Numbered from the stretch's first letter, positions 35,798 to 44,419 are shown. The stretch is DNA of 64,000 nucleotides from Variovorax sp. PMC12 (GCF_003019815.1 NZ_CP027773.1:4056501-4120500), one strand, 5' to 3'. Numbers and translations are program-made. Notes: generated from the sequence alone by a model not told the origin.

Positions 35798-35860
35798 TGT
35801 CCACAGAGGTGGGCAACCCTTATCTACTACTACTAATTTGAATAAGAAGAATAAGAAGAT
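35798..35860 (+). other. DnaA-trio-like unwinding element
   Basis: ATGTCCACA (box with two mismatches) is followed by GAGGTGGGCAACCC, then CTACTACTACTA, which on the opposite strand reads 3'-GATGATGATGAT-5', the DnaA-trio repeat, and then an AT-rich stretch with two AATAAGAAG units. The 17-base gap between box and trios is somewhat long. Confidence 0.6.
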
Positions 35861-35974
35861 GGGAAAGGGACAGGCCTCGCCCGAAAAAAAGGCCGCGAAA
35901 GGCCGCGCCGGCCCCGGCGCCTCGGTCGAAAACCGGTCCTCCCGGCGCGCTCCCCCGTCGGTAACATCCGCGGG

Positions 35975-36766
35975 ATGAGCTTCAAACCCCGGATCCTGAT
36001 CGCCGAAGACGAATCGGGCATCGCCGACACGCTGCAATACGTCCTGAAAAGCGACGGTTTCACGCCCATCTGGTGCGCCACGGCCGAGGAAGCGATCGCG
36101 CAGTTCGCCCAGGAACCGCCCGCGCTGGCCATCCTGGACATCGGATTGCCCGATCTCAACGGCTTCGAACTCTTCAAGCGCCTCCAGGCGCTGAATCAGT
36201 CGATGGGCGGACCGGAGGTGCCGATGGTCTTCCTGACCGCCCGCAGCGACGAAATAGACCGCGTGGTGGGCCTCGAACTGGGTGCCGACGACTACATCGC
36301 AAAGCCGTTCTCCCCGCGTGAACTGGTCGCTCGCGTACGGACGATCCTGCGGCGCAGCGCGCGAAACGCGCCAGGAAGCCCGGGAACGGCTCCGGTGCCG
36401 AACCATGGGGTACCCCATCAAATCGGCGTCCACGCGCCTCATGCGGCCGCTCAACCCCCTTCCATGCCGTTTTCGCTGGACGTCGAGCGGATGCAGATCC
36501 GGTACTACGGGCGCCTGCTCGAACTCTCGCGCTACGAATACGGCCTGCTGAAATTGCTGGTCCAGCGCCCGGGGCGCGTCTTCACGCGAGACGAACTGCT
36601 CGAACTGGTCTGGGACGACTCGAGCGACAGCTTCGACCGCACGGTCGACGCGCACATCAAGACCCTGCGCGCCAAGCTCAAGGCGATTGCGCCGGACGTC
36701 GAGCCGATCCGCACCTTGCGCGGCACCGGCTATGCACTGAACGAAGAATTGCCCTCGAAGGCATGA
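35975..36766 (+). CDS. creB: Response regulator CreB
   Basis: 263-residue OmpR-family regulator. The receiver has acidic residues in AEDESG, phosphoacceptor D55 in LAILDIGLPDLNGFELFK, T in FLTARSDEIDRVVGLELGAD and K in YIAKPFSPRELVARVRTILRR, the CreB pattern. After a longer than usual linker (about residues 128-160, His/Pro-rich) comes the winged-helix domain with ELSRYEYGLLKLLVQRPGRV and DRTVDAHIKTLRAKLKA. CreB binds tandem TTCAC repeats; an exact tag is found at 44299. The gene is followed, after a dispersed repeat, by creC. Confidence 0.92.
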   Translation: MSFKPRILIAEDESGIADTLQYVLKSDGFTPIWCATAEEAIAQFAQEPPALAILDIGLPDLNGFELFKRLQALNQSMGGPEVPMVFLTARSDEIDRVVGLELGADDYIAKPFSPRELVARVRTILRRSARNAPGSPGTAPVPNHGVPHQIGVHAPHAAAQPPSMPFSLDVERMQIRYYGRLLELSRYEYGLLKLLVQRPGRVFTRDELLELVWDDSSDSFDRTVDAHIKTLRAKLKAIAPDVEPIRTLRGTGYALNEELPSKA

Positions 36767-36793
36767 ATCCGAGCTTGGGATGCCTTTTCGCGG

Positions 36794-36885
36794 AATACCG
36801 CGGAACCGGCTTTGCCGGGCCGCTGGTATTGCCCCCGGCGAGGGGGTTGGCGGCCACACGAAGTGGGCAAGCCTGGGGGAGTGCC
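36794..36885 (+). repeat. Dispersed structured repeat, copy B
   Basis: Same element as 34368-34463. Here the outer stem is AATACC (36794-36799) with GGTATT (36825-36830): relative to copy A both sides changed, C to T and G to A, so pairing is kept. It fills nearly all of the creB-creC gap and ends 5 bases before the creC GTG, so it probably forms the leader of creC. Confidence 0.85.
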
Positions 36886-36890
36886 AAGTC

Positions 36891-38342
36891 GTGACCAGGC
36901 GCACGCGGATATTCATCGGCATCCTGCTGATCTATACGGCGGGCATCGCCTTCCTGCTGTACCGCGTGGTCTCGGACATCGACCCGCGCTACCGCGAGTC
37001 GGCCGAGGAATCGCTGGTCGAGACCTCGCAGCTGCTGGCCAGCCTGGTCGAGCAGGACGTGATCGCCGGCGCCATCAACACCGCGCGCCTCGAGCCGCTG
37101 TTCCGCACCGCCTATGCGCGCGAGTTCTCGGCGCAGATCTACAACCTGCACAAGAGCCAGGTCGAGTTGCGCGTGTACGTGACCGACCGCAACGGCCGCG
37201 TGATGTTCGATTCGCTCGGCAGGCATCTCGGCGCCGACTATTCGCAATGGATGGACGTGAGCCGCACGCTGGCCGGCCTGTACGGCGCGCGCACTTCGCG
37301 CGACGTCGACGGCGATCCGCGCACCTCGGTCATGTACGTCGGCGCGCCGATCCGCTGGAACAACGAGATCGTCGGCATGGTCAGCGTCGGCAAGCCGGTG
37401 CAGAGCTTCGGCCAGTTCGTGGAAGACGCGCGGGCGCGCACGCTGTGGGTGGGCGTGGGCTCGGGGCTCGCGCTGCTGCTGCTGGCGCTGATCGTGTCGG
37501 TATGGCTGGTGCGGCCCTTCGGGCTGATCCGCGACTACTGGACCTGGGTGCGCGCGCAGCGCACCCTGAGCCTGTCGCGCATGGTGCGCCGAGCCATCGA
37601 CGGCGTGCGCAGCGGCTTCAGCGAAATGCGCGACGCATTGACGGGACGCAGCTACGTGGCCGACTACGTGCAGACCTTCACGCATGAAGTGAAAAGCCCG
37701 CTCTCGGCCATTCGCGGTGCGGCCGAGCTGCTGCAGGAACCGTCGATGCCGCATGCCGAGCGCGAACGCTTCCTGGTGAACATCGAGCGCGAGACGCAGC
37801 GCATCCAGGAAATCGTCGACCGCATGATGGAGCTCACCGCCCTCGAGACACGGCGCGTGCTCGACCGCACCGAGCCGGTCGCGCTGGCTTCGCTGATCGA
37901 CGACATCGCCATCAGCGCCCAGCCCGCGGCGGCCAAGCGGAACATCAGGCTGCTGGTGAACATCCGCAACGAAGCCAGCACGGAAGGCGACCCGTTCTTG
38001 CTGCGCCGCGCGATCAGCAACCTGCTGGACAACGCAATCGATTTTTCACCGCGCGACAGCGAGGTGCTGCTCACGCTGGAGACCACCTCCGGGCTCGCGC
38101 GCGTGAGCGTGCGGGACCACGGACCGGGCATTCCGGACTACGCGCAGGAAAAAGTCTTCCAGAAGTTCTATTCGCTGGCCAGGCCGCACAGCAAGAAGAA
38201 AAGCACCGGGCTCGGGCTGGCGTTCGTGAAGGAAATCGCGACCTTGCACCGCGGGCGCATCGAGCTGGGCAACGCGTCGCGCGGCGGTGCGGTGGCGACG
38301 CTCACGCTGCCGTTGCTGTCACATCCGGGGCGGAGTCATTGA
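36891..38342 (+). CDS. creC: Sensor histidine kinase CreC
   Basis: 483 residues from GTG at 36891. An N-terminal helix (FIGILLIYTAGIAFLLY), a periplasmic domain of about 150 residues (FSAQIYNLHKSQVELRVYVTDRNGRVMFDS is CreC-like), a second helix (VGVGSGLALLLLALIVSVWLV), HAMP, and the H box FTHEVKSPLSAIRGAAELLQ with His near residue 265. N box RRAISNLLDNAIDF and G boxes DHGPGIP and KSTGLGLAFVKE follow. The upstream in-frame stretch is encoded by a dispersed repeat and has no signal, so GTG is preferred. It senses growth-medium or peptidoglycan status in other bacteria. Confidence 0.93.
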   Translation: MTRRTRIFIGILLIYTAGIAFLLYRVVSDIDPRYRESAEESLVETSQLLASLVEQDVIAGAINTARLEPLFRTAYAREFSAQIYNLHKSQVELRVYVTDRNGRVMFDSLGRHLGADYSQWMDVSRTLAGLYGARTSRDVDGDPRTSVMYVGAPIRWNNEIVGMVSVGKPVQSFGQFVEDARARTLWVGVGSGLALLLLALIVSVWLVRPFGLIRDYWTWVRAQRTLSLSRMVRRAIDGVRSGFSEMRDALTGRSYVADYVQTFTHEVKSPLSAIRGAAELLQEPSMPHAERERFLVNIERETQRIQEIVDRMMELTALETRRVLDRTEPVALASLIDDIAISAQPAAAKRNIRLLVNIRNEASTEGDPFLLRRAISNLLDNAIDFSPRDSEVLLTLETTSGLARVSVRDHGPGIPDYAQEKVFQKFYSLARPHSKKKSTGLGLAFVKEIATLHRGRIELGNASRGGAVATLTLPLLSHPGRSH

Positions 38343-38346
38343 GCGG

Positions 38347-38952
38347 TCATAGGCCGGTCAATGCGCGGTAGGCACTGCGCGTCTCCGGACTCACCGCATC
38401 GAGCAGTTGCTCATACGAGGTCTGGTGCCGCGCCAGCATGCGCGCCGAAGCCACGGTCTTCGACTTGCAGTACCAGTGGCAGGTGTGCTGCATCAGGAAC
38501 AGCTCGGCCGACATGGTGAAGGCCTTGGACTTGGGCGTGCGGTTCGACTCGTTGCGCATCACGCCGGCAATGCCGCGCGCGTGGATCAGCAGGGCCTGGC
38601 GGAAGTCGAAGCTCGCGGCCGGGAAGATGGTGGTGGCCATCGGGATTCCCACTGGCAGCTTGCTCATGCGCGTGAGTGGTTCGGGCAGGCGCGAAAACTC
38701 GGCGGCGAAGCTGTCGAACTGGCCCGCGAGCTTTTCCTCGGTGGAGTCGAGCAGGCTCCAGATCTGCTGGCGGCGTTCGGCGTCGTCCTCGCCGAGGCAG
38801 CGCAGGTAGCCCGACGTGAGGCTCTCCATCAGCTTTTCGATCTGGTAGCGGCCGAGGTGGCTGCCCAGCAGTGCGATGCGCTGTCGCTGGTCTCTGGACT
38901 TGAGGATGTAGAAGCCGGCGGCAATGAGTGCCACCAGAGTAAGAATTTCCAT
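38347..38952 (-). CDS. Membrane-anchored protein of unknown function
   Basis: 201 residues. A single N-terminal helix (MEILTLVALIAAGFYILKS) anchors a soluble domain without recognisable motif (RQRIALLGSHLGRYQIEKLM, SFDFRQALLIHARGIAGVMR, LFLMQHTCHWYCKSKTVASA with a C-x3-C pair). It lies downstream of the PBP1A gene on the same strand, separated by a terminator, and converges on creC with 4 bases between. I do not recognise the family. Its position within the cell wall block suggests an envelope role, which is only inference. Confidence 0.75.
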   Translation of the reverse strand: MEILTLVALIAAGFYILKSRDQRQRIALLGSHLGRYQIEKLMESLTSGYLRCLGEDDAERRQQIWSLLDSTEEKLAGQFDSFAAEFSRLPEPLTRMSKLPVGIPMATTIFPAASFDFRQALLIHARGIAGVMRNESNRTPKSKAFTMSAELFLMQHTCHWYCKSKTVASARMLARHQTSYEQLLDAVSPETRSAYRALTGL

Positions 38953-38970
38953 GGATGCGGGGGAATAAGG

Positions 38971-39019
38971 GAAAAAGGCGGGAAGCAGCACCGAGTGTAG
39001 GCACCGCCATCCCGCCTTT
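38971..39019 (-). terminator. Rho-independent terminator after the PBP1A gene
   Basis: On the minus strand AAAGGCGGGA and TCCCGCCTTT (39010-39019 with 38974-38983) form a 10-bp stem followed by T residues (38971-38976 region), 19 bases after the PBP1A stop. Confidence 0.75.
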
Positions 39020-39037
39020 GTTTCTTGCGGCAACGCG

Positions 39038-41437
39038 CTAGCGGAAGAAATCGAGGATCTTGTTGCGTTCTTCTGGCGGCGGCGGTGCGCCGATGGGCGC
39101 GCTCGTGAGTTCCTCCACCGGCGGCGGCGCCTCGGTGCTGTCCAGGCCCAGGCTGGCGACGTTGTGGCCCGGCGTGAAGTCGTCGAAATACAGCTCGCCG
39201 TCGATGCGCACCACGCCCGGCGGTTCGGCCGGCTGCGTCACTGGCACGCCCTGCAGCGCCGTCTGCATGTAGCCGGTCCAGATCGGCAGGCTCAGGCTGC
39301 CGCCGGTTTCGCCGCGCACGCCGAGCTGCCGCGGCGTGTCGTAGCCGACCCAGGCCACGCCGACCATGGTCGGCTGGAAGCCCGCGAACCAGGTGTCGAA
39401 GGAGTCGTTGGTGGTGCCGGTCTTGCCGTAGAGGTCGTCGCGCTTGAGCGTCTGGTAGGCCTTGAAGCCGGTGCCGTTGCGCACCACGCTCTGCAGCAGC
39501 GAACTCATGATGAAGGCGTTGCGCTGCGGAATGGCACGGCGCGATTCGTCGAGCACCGGCGGCTCGGTCTCCATCAGGACCTTGCCCTTCATGTCGGTCA
39601 CCTTGGTCACGAGGTACGGGTTGACGCGGTAGCCGCCGTTGGCGAACACCGAGTAGCCCACCGCCATCTGCATCGGCGTGACCGAGCCTGCGCCCAGGCC
39701 CATGGGCAGGTTGGCGGGCTGCTTGTCCTTGTCGAAGCCGAACTTGGTGACCCAGTCTTGCGCGTAGGGTGCGCCGATGGACTGCAGCACGCGCAGCGTC
39801 ACCAGGTTCTTCGACTTCATGAGCGCGGTGCGCAGCGGCATCGGGCCGTCGTAGGTGCCTTCGAAGTTCTTCGGCTCCCACGGCTGGCCGCCGTTGGCGC
39901 TGGCGTCGAAGTACAGCGGCGCGTCGTTCACCACGGTGGCGGGCGTGAAGCCTTTCTCGAGCGCGGCCGAATAGATGAAGGGCTTGAAGCTCGAGCCCGG
40001 CTGGCGCCAGGCCTGGGTCACGTGGTTGAACTTGTTCTTGCCGAAATCGAAGCCGCCGACCAGTGCCTTGATGGCGCCCGAGCGCGGGTCCATGCCGATG
40101 AAGGCCGCCTCGACCTCGGGCAGCTGCGTGATCTCCCAGGTGTTCTTCGGCGTCTTCGCGACGCGGATCACCGCGCCGCGGCGGATCTTGATGTTCGGCG
40201 GCGCCTTGGCCGCGAGGCCCGACTGCGCGGGCTTCAGGCCCTCACCGGTGATCTGGATGGTTTCGCCGTTGGCGCGCACGGCGCTGATTTCCTTCGGACT
40301 GGCATCGAGCACCACGGCCGCGATCACGTCGCCGTTGTCGGGGTGTTCGGCCAGCGCGTCGTCCACGGCCTCGTCGATTTCCTTCTGATCGGTTGGCAGA
40401 TCGACGAACTTCTCGGGACCGCGATAGGCCTGGCGGCGCTCGTAGTCCATGACGCCCTTGCGCAGCGACTTGTAGGCTGCGGCCTGGTCGGCCGCGACCA
40501 GCGAGGTGTAGACCTTCAGGCCGCTGGTGTAGATGCTGTCGCCGTACTGCGCGTACATCATCTGCCGCACGGTCTCGGCCACGTACTCCGCATGCAGCCG
40601 GTTCGGGTCGGCGGCATCGCGCAGGTGCAGTTCTTCCTTCTTCGCGGCGGCCGCCTGCTCGGCGGTGATGAAGCCGGTTTCCTGCATGCGGTCGATCACA
40701 TACAGCTGGCGCGCCCGCGCGCGGCGCGGGTTGGCCACGGGGTTGTTGGCGCCGGGCGCCTTCGGCAGGCCGGCCAGCATGGCGGCCTCGGCGATGGTCA
40801 CGTCCTGCAGCGGCTTGCCGAAGTAGGTCTCGGCGGCGGCGGCGAAACCGTAGGCGCGGTTGCCCAGGTAAATCTGGTTCAGGTAGATCTCGAGGATCTG
40901 GTCCTTGGTGAGCTGCTGCTCGAGCCGCAGCGCCAGCAATATCTCGTAGGTCTTGCGGCTCATGGTCCGCTCGGAGCTCAGGTACACGTTGCGCGCGACC
41001 TGCATCGTGATGGTGGAGGCGCCCTGCTTGCGCCCGCCCTTCAGGCTGGCGACCGCCGCGCGCACGAAGCCCTTGTAGTCGACGCCGCCGTGGTCGTAGA
41101 AGCGCGCGTCTTCCACGGCGAGCACCGCGTCTTTCATGACCTTGGGAATGTCGGCGAACGGCGTGAGGTTGCGGCGCTCTTCACCGAACTCGCCGATCAG
41201 CTGGCCTTCGGTCGAGTACACGCGCAGCGGCAGCTTGGGGCGGTAGTCGGACAGTTCGGAGACATCTGGCAGCTTCGGATAGATGGCCACCACGGCCACG
41301 ATGGCGGCGACCAGCACCACCAGCGCGCCGGAACCCACCACCACCGCGCCCCACTTGGCGATGCGTTTCCAGCGGCGGTTCGGATCGGCCGGCGCGGAAC
41401 CGTCGTCGGGAGGGGTGGAGCTTGAGCGTTTGGACAT
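39038..41437 (-). CDS. mrcA: Bifunctional peptidoglycan synthase, class A PBP (PBP1A)
   Basis: 799 residues. After a cytoplasmic tail and one transmembrane helix (VVVGSGALVVLVAAIVAVVA) comes the GT51 domain with the catalytic glutamate in AVEDARFYDHGGVDYKG, GGRKQGASTITMQVARN and KTYEILLALRLEQQLTKDQI. The OB-like insert and transpeptidase domain follow, with SxxK in PGSSFKPFIYSAALEKG, an SxN-type motif in MKSKNLVT region, and KTGTTNDS. It polymerises and cross-links glycan strands and is a beta-lactam target. Several class A PBPs are normal in this family. It stands beside creC and a NagZ-like gene. Confidence 0.93.
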   Translation of the reverse strand: MSKRSSSTPPDDGSAPADPNRRWKRIAKWGAVVVGSGALVVLVAAIVAVVAIYPKLPDVSELSDYRPKLPLRVYSTEGQLIGEFGEERRNLTPFADIPKVMKDAVLAVEDARFYDHGGVDYKGFVRAAVASLKGGRKQGASTITMQVARNVYLSSERTMSRKTYEILLALRLEQQLTKDQILEIYLNQIYLGNRAYGFAAAAETYFGKPLQDVTIAEAAMLAGLPKAPGANNPVANPRRARARQLYVIDRMQETGFITAEQAAAAKKEELHLRDAADPNRLHAEYVAETVRQMMYAQYGDSIYTSGLKVYTSLVAADQAAAYKSLRKGVMDYERRQAYRGPEKFVDLPTDQKEIDEAVDDALAEHPDNGDVIAAVVLDASPKEISAVRANGETIQITGEGLKPAQSGLAAKAPPNIKIRRGAVIRVAKTPKNTWEITQLPEVEAAFIGMDPRSGAIKALVGGFDFGKNKFNHVTQAWRQPGSSFKPFIYSAALEKGFTPATVVNDAPLYFDASANGGQPWEPKNFEGTYDGPMPLRTALMKSKNLVTLRVLQSIGAPYAQDWVTKFGFDKDKQPANLPMGLGAGSVTPMQMAVGYSVFANGGYRVNPYLVTKVTDMKGKVLMETEPPVLDESRRAIPQRNAFIMSSLLQSVVRNGTGFKAYQTLKRDDLYGKTGTTNDSFDTWFAGFQPTMVGVAWVGYDTPRQLGVRGETGGSLSLPIWTGYMQTALQGVPVTQPAEPPGVVRIDGELYFDDFTPGHNVASLGLDSTEAPPPVEELTSAPIGAPPPPEERNKILDFFR

Positions 41438-41457
41438 AGAAAGGAATTACTGGCTGG

Positions 41458-42750
41458 CTAGCGAGAAGGTTGGAGCCGCCGCGCGTCGGCGCGTTCCGGC
41501 AAAAGGAGATCGGGTGCGCCGCGCTGCGCGGCCTGCAGCGCGCAGTGCATGGCGTCGAAGTACTTGTCGTGGTCGTAGGCGATCAGCAGCAGATCCACCC
41601 CGGCGCCGAGGGCGCGGACGGTGGCGTCGCACAGACCGCGGTTGTAGGCCGCGCCCATCGTGAGGTCGTCTGTGACGAGCAGGCCCTGGTAGCCCCACTC
41701 GCCCCGAATCACCTGCCGCACGATTCTGCGCGAGAAAGAGACCGGATGTTCCGCGTCGAGTTCCGGAAGGATCACATGGCCCAGCATGATCGCTGCGTCA
41801 GATTGTTTCGATACTTCTTGAAATGGTTTCCAGTCATGTGTTGCAAGCCGGGCCGCCGGCGTGTGCAGCACCGCGGCGAAATGGTGCGTGTCCTCGGTCA
41901 CTCCGGCCAGGCCGGGGAAGTGCTTGAGCGTGCCGCGAATGCCAGCAGATTCAAGGCCTTGCTCGTAAGCGAGCGCCACCTGCGCGGTGATGGCAGGGTC
42001 GGCCGAAATGGCACGTTCGTCGATGCGGGTGTGAAGGTCCCATCGGCCCGGCGCGCGGCCCGGGCGCAGGTCGACCACCGGGCTGAAATTGAGTGTGATG
42101 CCTAAAGCAGCGAGCGCCCTGCCCTGCCGTGCGCCGTAAGCATGGGCGCGCTGCTTGAGTTCTTCATCGGACACGTCGGCGTCGAGCAGCGTGGCCAGCG
42201 CGGGTTGCGGTTCGACCAGCGGGGAGAGCCGAGAGACGGCGCCGCCCTCCTGGTCGGTCGCGACCACCAGCGGCGGCAGCCCGGCTTCGCGGCGCAGCGC
42301 CTGCAGGCCGGCGATTTCGTCGCGCAGGTCGGCGGCGTTGCGGCCCTTCACATTACGGCCGGTCACGAAAATGCCGCCGATCAGGCCCTTGCGGACGCGT
42401 TCGCGCAACTGCGCCGCATCGTCATAGCCGACGATGAAGCGCGCACCGAGCGCCTGCGCCACGGGGCCCGATGCGGCTTCGACCTCGGCCCGGTGCCGGC
42501 GCGACGCGGCTTCGTTGCCCAGGGCAGTGAGCAAGGCCGCGAAGGCCAGGCCCAGCGCCACGGGACGCAGCCTGCCCCGCGCGAACCGCCAAGCGACGGC
42601 GATACCCAAGGCGAGCGCGCCCAGCAGCAAACCCAGCTCCCACGCACGCATGAAACGCAGATGCGGATCCTTCAGGTGCCAAGCCCAGAACCACAGCACG
42701 GCCAGGAAAACCCAGCCCAGCGCGCCGGCGATGACCCGCAGCGCTCTCAT
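41458..42750 (-). CDS. Membrane-tethered GH3 beta-N-acetylhexosaminidase (NagZ-like)
   Basis: 430 residues. The first 85 residues hold three hydrophobic helices (GALGWVFLAVLWFWAWHL, LGLLLGALALGIAVAW, ALGLAFAALLTALG); soluble NagZ has none and is about 340 residues. The barrel has DQEGGAVSRL, the motif KHFPGLAGVTEDTHH with the D-x-H catalytic pair, and the nucleophile aspartate in LLVTDDLTMGA. NagZ cleaves GlcNAc-anhydroMurNAc muropeptides and so generates inducers of beta-lactamase. Start ATG overlaps the creD stop as ATGA. The usual H after HFPG is L here, a divergence from canonical NagZ. Confidence 0.85.
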   Translation of the reverse strand: MRALRVIAGALGWVFLAVLWFWAWHLKDPHLRFMRAWELGLLLGALALGIAVAWRFARGRLRPVALGLAFAALLTALGNEAASRRHRAEVEAASGPVAQALGARFIVGYDDAAQLRERVRKGLIGGIFVTGRNVKGRNAADLRDEIAGLQALRREAGLPPLVVATDQEGGAVSRLSPLVEPQPALATLLDADVSDEELKQRAHAYGARQGRALAALGITLNFSPVVDLRPGRAPGRWDLHTRIDERAISADPAITAQVALAYEQGLESAGIRGTLKHFPGLAGVTEDTHHFAAVLHTPAARLATHDWKPFQEVSKQSDAAIMLGHVILPELDAEHPVSFSRRIVRQVIRGEWGYQGLLVTDDLTMGAAYNRGLCDATVRALGAGVDLLLIAYDHDKYFDAMHCALQAAQRGAPDLLLPERADARRLQPSR

Positions 42751-44213
42751 GGCGTGTCGTCGGCACGGCGCGAAAGCGCATACCAGTCGACCTTGCGCGT
42801 GACCAGCATCAGCGCGGCCAGCATGCCGAAGATCAGCAATGCGCCGAGCAGCAGTGCATTGCTTTCCGATGCGAGCAGACCGTAGAGCGCACCGTACAGC
42901 AGCGCCACGAAAGCGCCGAACGACAACCCGCGCCGCCAGCCCGCCAGCACAGCGCTGAAATACACCGCCAGCAGCACGACGCTGGCTGCGGCGGCACCGG
43001 CGTAGGCCATCCAGAACGCGAACTTCTCCGACAGCGCGAGCAGCAGCAGGAAGAACAGCGCGATCGACAGGCCCACCAGGCCGTACTGGACCGGGTGCAG
43101 CCGCAGCTTGCGGAACAGCTCGAACATGAAAGCCGCCATCAGCACCATGCCGATGAAGAGCGCGCCGTACTTGCCCGCGCGCGTGCTCATCGAATAGACG
43201 TTGATCGGCTGCGCGAGCGAGACGTCGAAGGTCTGCAGCGGACTGATATTGCGGCGCGGCATGTTCATGCCGGCGACCGTGGCGTTCGCGCCGGCCACGT
43301 CCGCCGTGTTGCCGTCGGCGGGGCCGCCACGGCCCGAAAGACCGGAACGCACCTGCTCGCGCGCCGAGGTGACGAGCGACGACACACGCCAGTGCGCGTC
43401 GAAGCCTTGCGGCGTCACGCTGCGCTCGGCCGCGAGAAAGCGGCCTCCGAAGCTCGGATGGGCCCAGGGCGAGGTGAGATGCGCGGTCGTTTCCTCGGCA
43501 ATGGGCGCAATGGCCAGGGTGTCCTGCCCGACGAGGCCGATCTTCATTTCGAAGGCGACCGGCGTGCCGGCCTGCCATGCGGCAAGCGCGGCACCGGTGA
43601 CGGGTGCGTGGATGCCGTCGGCAAACCAGGCGTCGTCGGCCAGGCCGGGCACGCGCTGCCTGAAGCGAAGCGCCTCGCCGGCCATCACCACCGTGGGCGA
43701 GCCGTCGAGGCCGCGCAGGTCGCTCACGTTGAAGGCGATGAACGGGGCCTTGAACTCGATCTTCGAATCGGCTTCGCTGTGCGAGATGGCCTTCGGGTCG
43801 AAGGCCGCGAAGCCGCCGCCGAGCGTGGCGTTCAGCGTGTAGAACGGGATTTTGAAGATGCCGCGGTAGCGCTCCTGCGGCGCCATCGTGCCTTCGATGT
43901 GCAGCTTGTCGGGGAACACCACGTGGGCCATTTCCTTGCTGCGTGGCTCCTGGCCGATCACCTTGCCCTGCGCGTTGCGCAGCGGCTCCATCCAGCGCTC
44001 GACATAGGGCACCAGCAGCAGGGGGCCGACCACCGTCTGGCGGCCGGCGTAGGTGGCGGCAAGCTCGCGGCCCGCTTCGCGCTGGCTCTCGCCGCGCTCG
44101 CGGTTGATCGAGTCGATCTCCGCGAGCGGAATGCACAGCAGTAACAGCAGGAAGAACAGGCCGGCCACCTTGACCAGCATCGAACTCTGCAGGGCCTTCA
44201 ACAACTGAAGCAT
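42747..44213 (-). CDS. creD: Inner membrane protein CreD
   Basis: 488 residues. N-terminal helix (LFFLLLLLCIPLAEI) with the CreD motif DSINRERGESQREAGRELA, a large periplasmic domain (VGPLLLVPYVERW, TLNATLGGGFAAFDP, SHSEADSKIEFKAPF) and a C-terminal bundle of helices starting GKYGALFIGMVLMAAFMFEL. The start at 44213 follows GAGAGAAAAAA. CreD is the main CreBC-induced protein in enterics and Stenotrophomonas/Aeromonas relatives and affects envelope integrity. Here it is the first gene of creD-GH3, divergent from the VIT/VWA operon. Confidence 0.93.
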   Translation of the reverse strand: MLQLLKALQSSMLVKVAGLFFLLLLLCIPLAEIDSINRERGESQREAGRELAATYAGRQTVVGPLLLVPYVERWMEPLRNAQGKVIGQEPRSKEMAHVVFPDKLHIEGTMAPQERYRGIFKIPFYTLNATLGGGFAAFDPKAISHSEADSKIEFKAPFIAFNVSDLRGLDGSPTVVMAGEALRFRQRVPGLADDAWFADGIHAPVTGAALAAWQAGTPVAFEMKIGLVGQDTLAIAPIAEETTAHLTSPWAHPSFGGRFLAAERSVTPQGFDAHWRVSSLVTSAREQVRSGLSGRGGPADGNTADVAGANATVAGMNMPRRNISPLQTFDVSLAQPINVYSMSTRAGKYGALFIGMVLMAAFMFELFRKLRLHPVQYGLVGLSIALFFLLLLALSEKFAFWMAYAGAAAASVVLLAVYFSAVLAGWRRGLSFGAFVALLYGALYGLLASESNALLLGALLIFGMLAALMLVTRKVDWYALSRRADDTP

Positions 44214-44298
44214 TTTTTTCTCTCCTCGTCGGTATCGGTGAAGCGGCGATGCTCTCCGCGCGACCCGAAGGCCGTGTGAAGCACCTTGCGCGCTTGCC

Positions 44299-44314
44299 TT
44301 CACACAGACTTCAC
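44299..44314 (+). promoter_or_regulatory. CreB recognition tag (cre tag)
   Basis: TTCACACAGACTTCAC: two TTCAC direct repeats separated by exactly six bases, the known CreB box TTCAC-N6-TTCAC. It sits in the 206-base divergent region, 86 bases upstream of creD's start and 106 bases upstream of the VIT/VWA start. The repeats point towards the VIT/VWA gene, the orientation seen upstream of activated genes in E. coli. Confidence 0.8.
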
Positions 44315-44419
44315 ACAGCGGGAAACCGGCTTTTTCGACTTCAAAGAGCCTTCCAACTGGCTTCTCGCGCGGTGTCGACATTCAGTCCCGTGCAAGTTCG
44401 CACGGACAAGGACACCGCC

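Larger units (their letters stand above)
35397..35974. other. Origin-like intergenic region (candidate oriC or DnaA-binding locus)
   Basis: A 578-base gap between two divergent genes that is clearly more AT-rich than its surroundings. It contains two perfect DnaA boxes in opposite orientation (35501 and 35678), a third partial box ATGTCCACA (35798-35806), a GC-rich spacer, a run of four CTA triplets (35824-35835) and then an AT/GA-rich tract to about 35860. Box, GC-rich block, trio repeat and AT-rich block in that order is the basal origin unwinding layout described for bacterial oriC. gyrB on the minus strand at the right edge suggests that dnaA-dnaN lie about 30 kb away, so a dnaA-adjacent origin remains possible. 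Confidence 0.65.

Noticed and set aside
39164..41425. A 753-codon open frame antisense to the PBP1A gene
   Set aside because: Shadow of a conserved gene with complete catalytic motifs; no start signal or domain.
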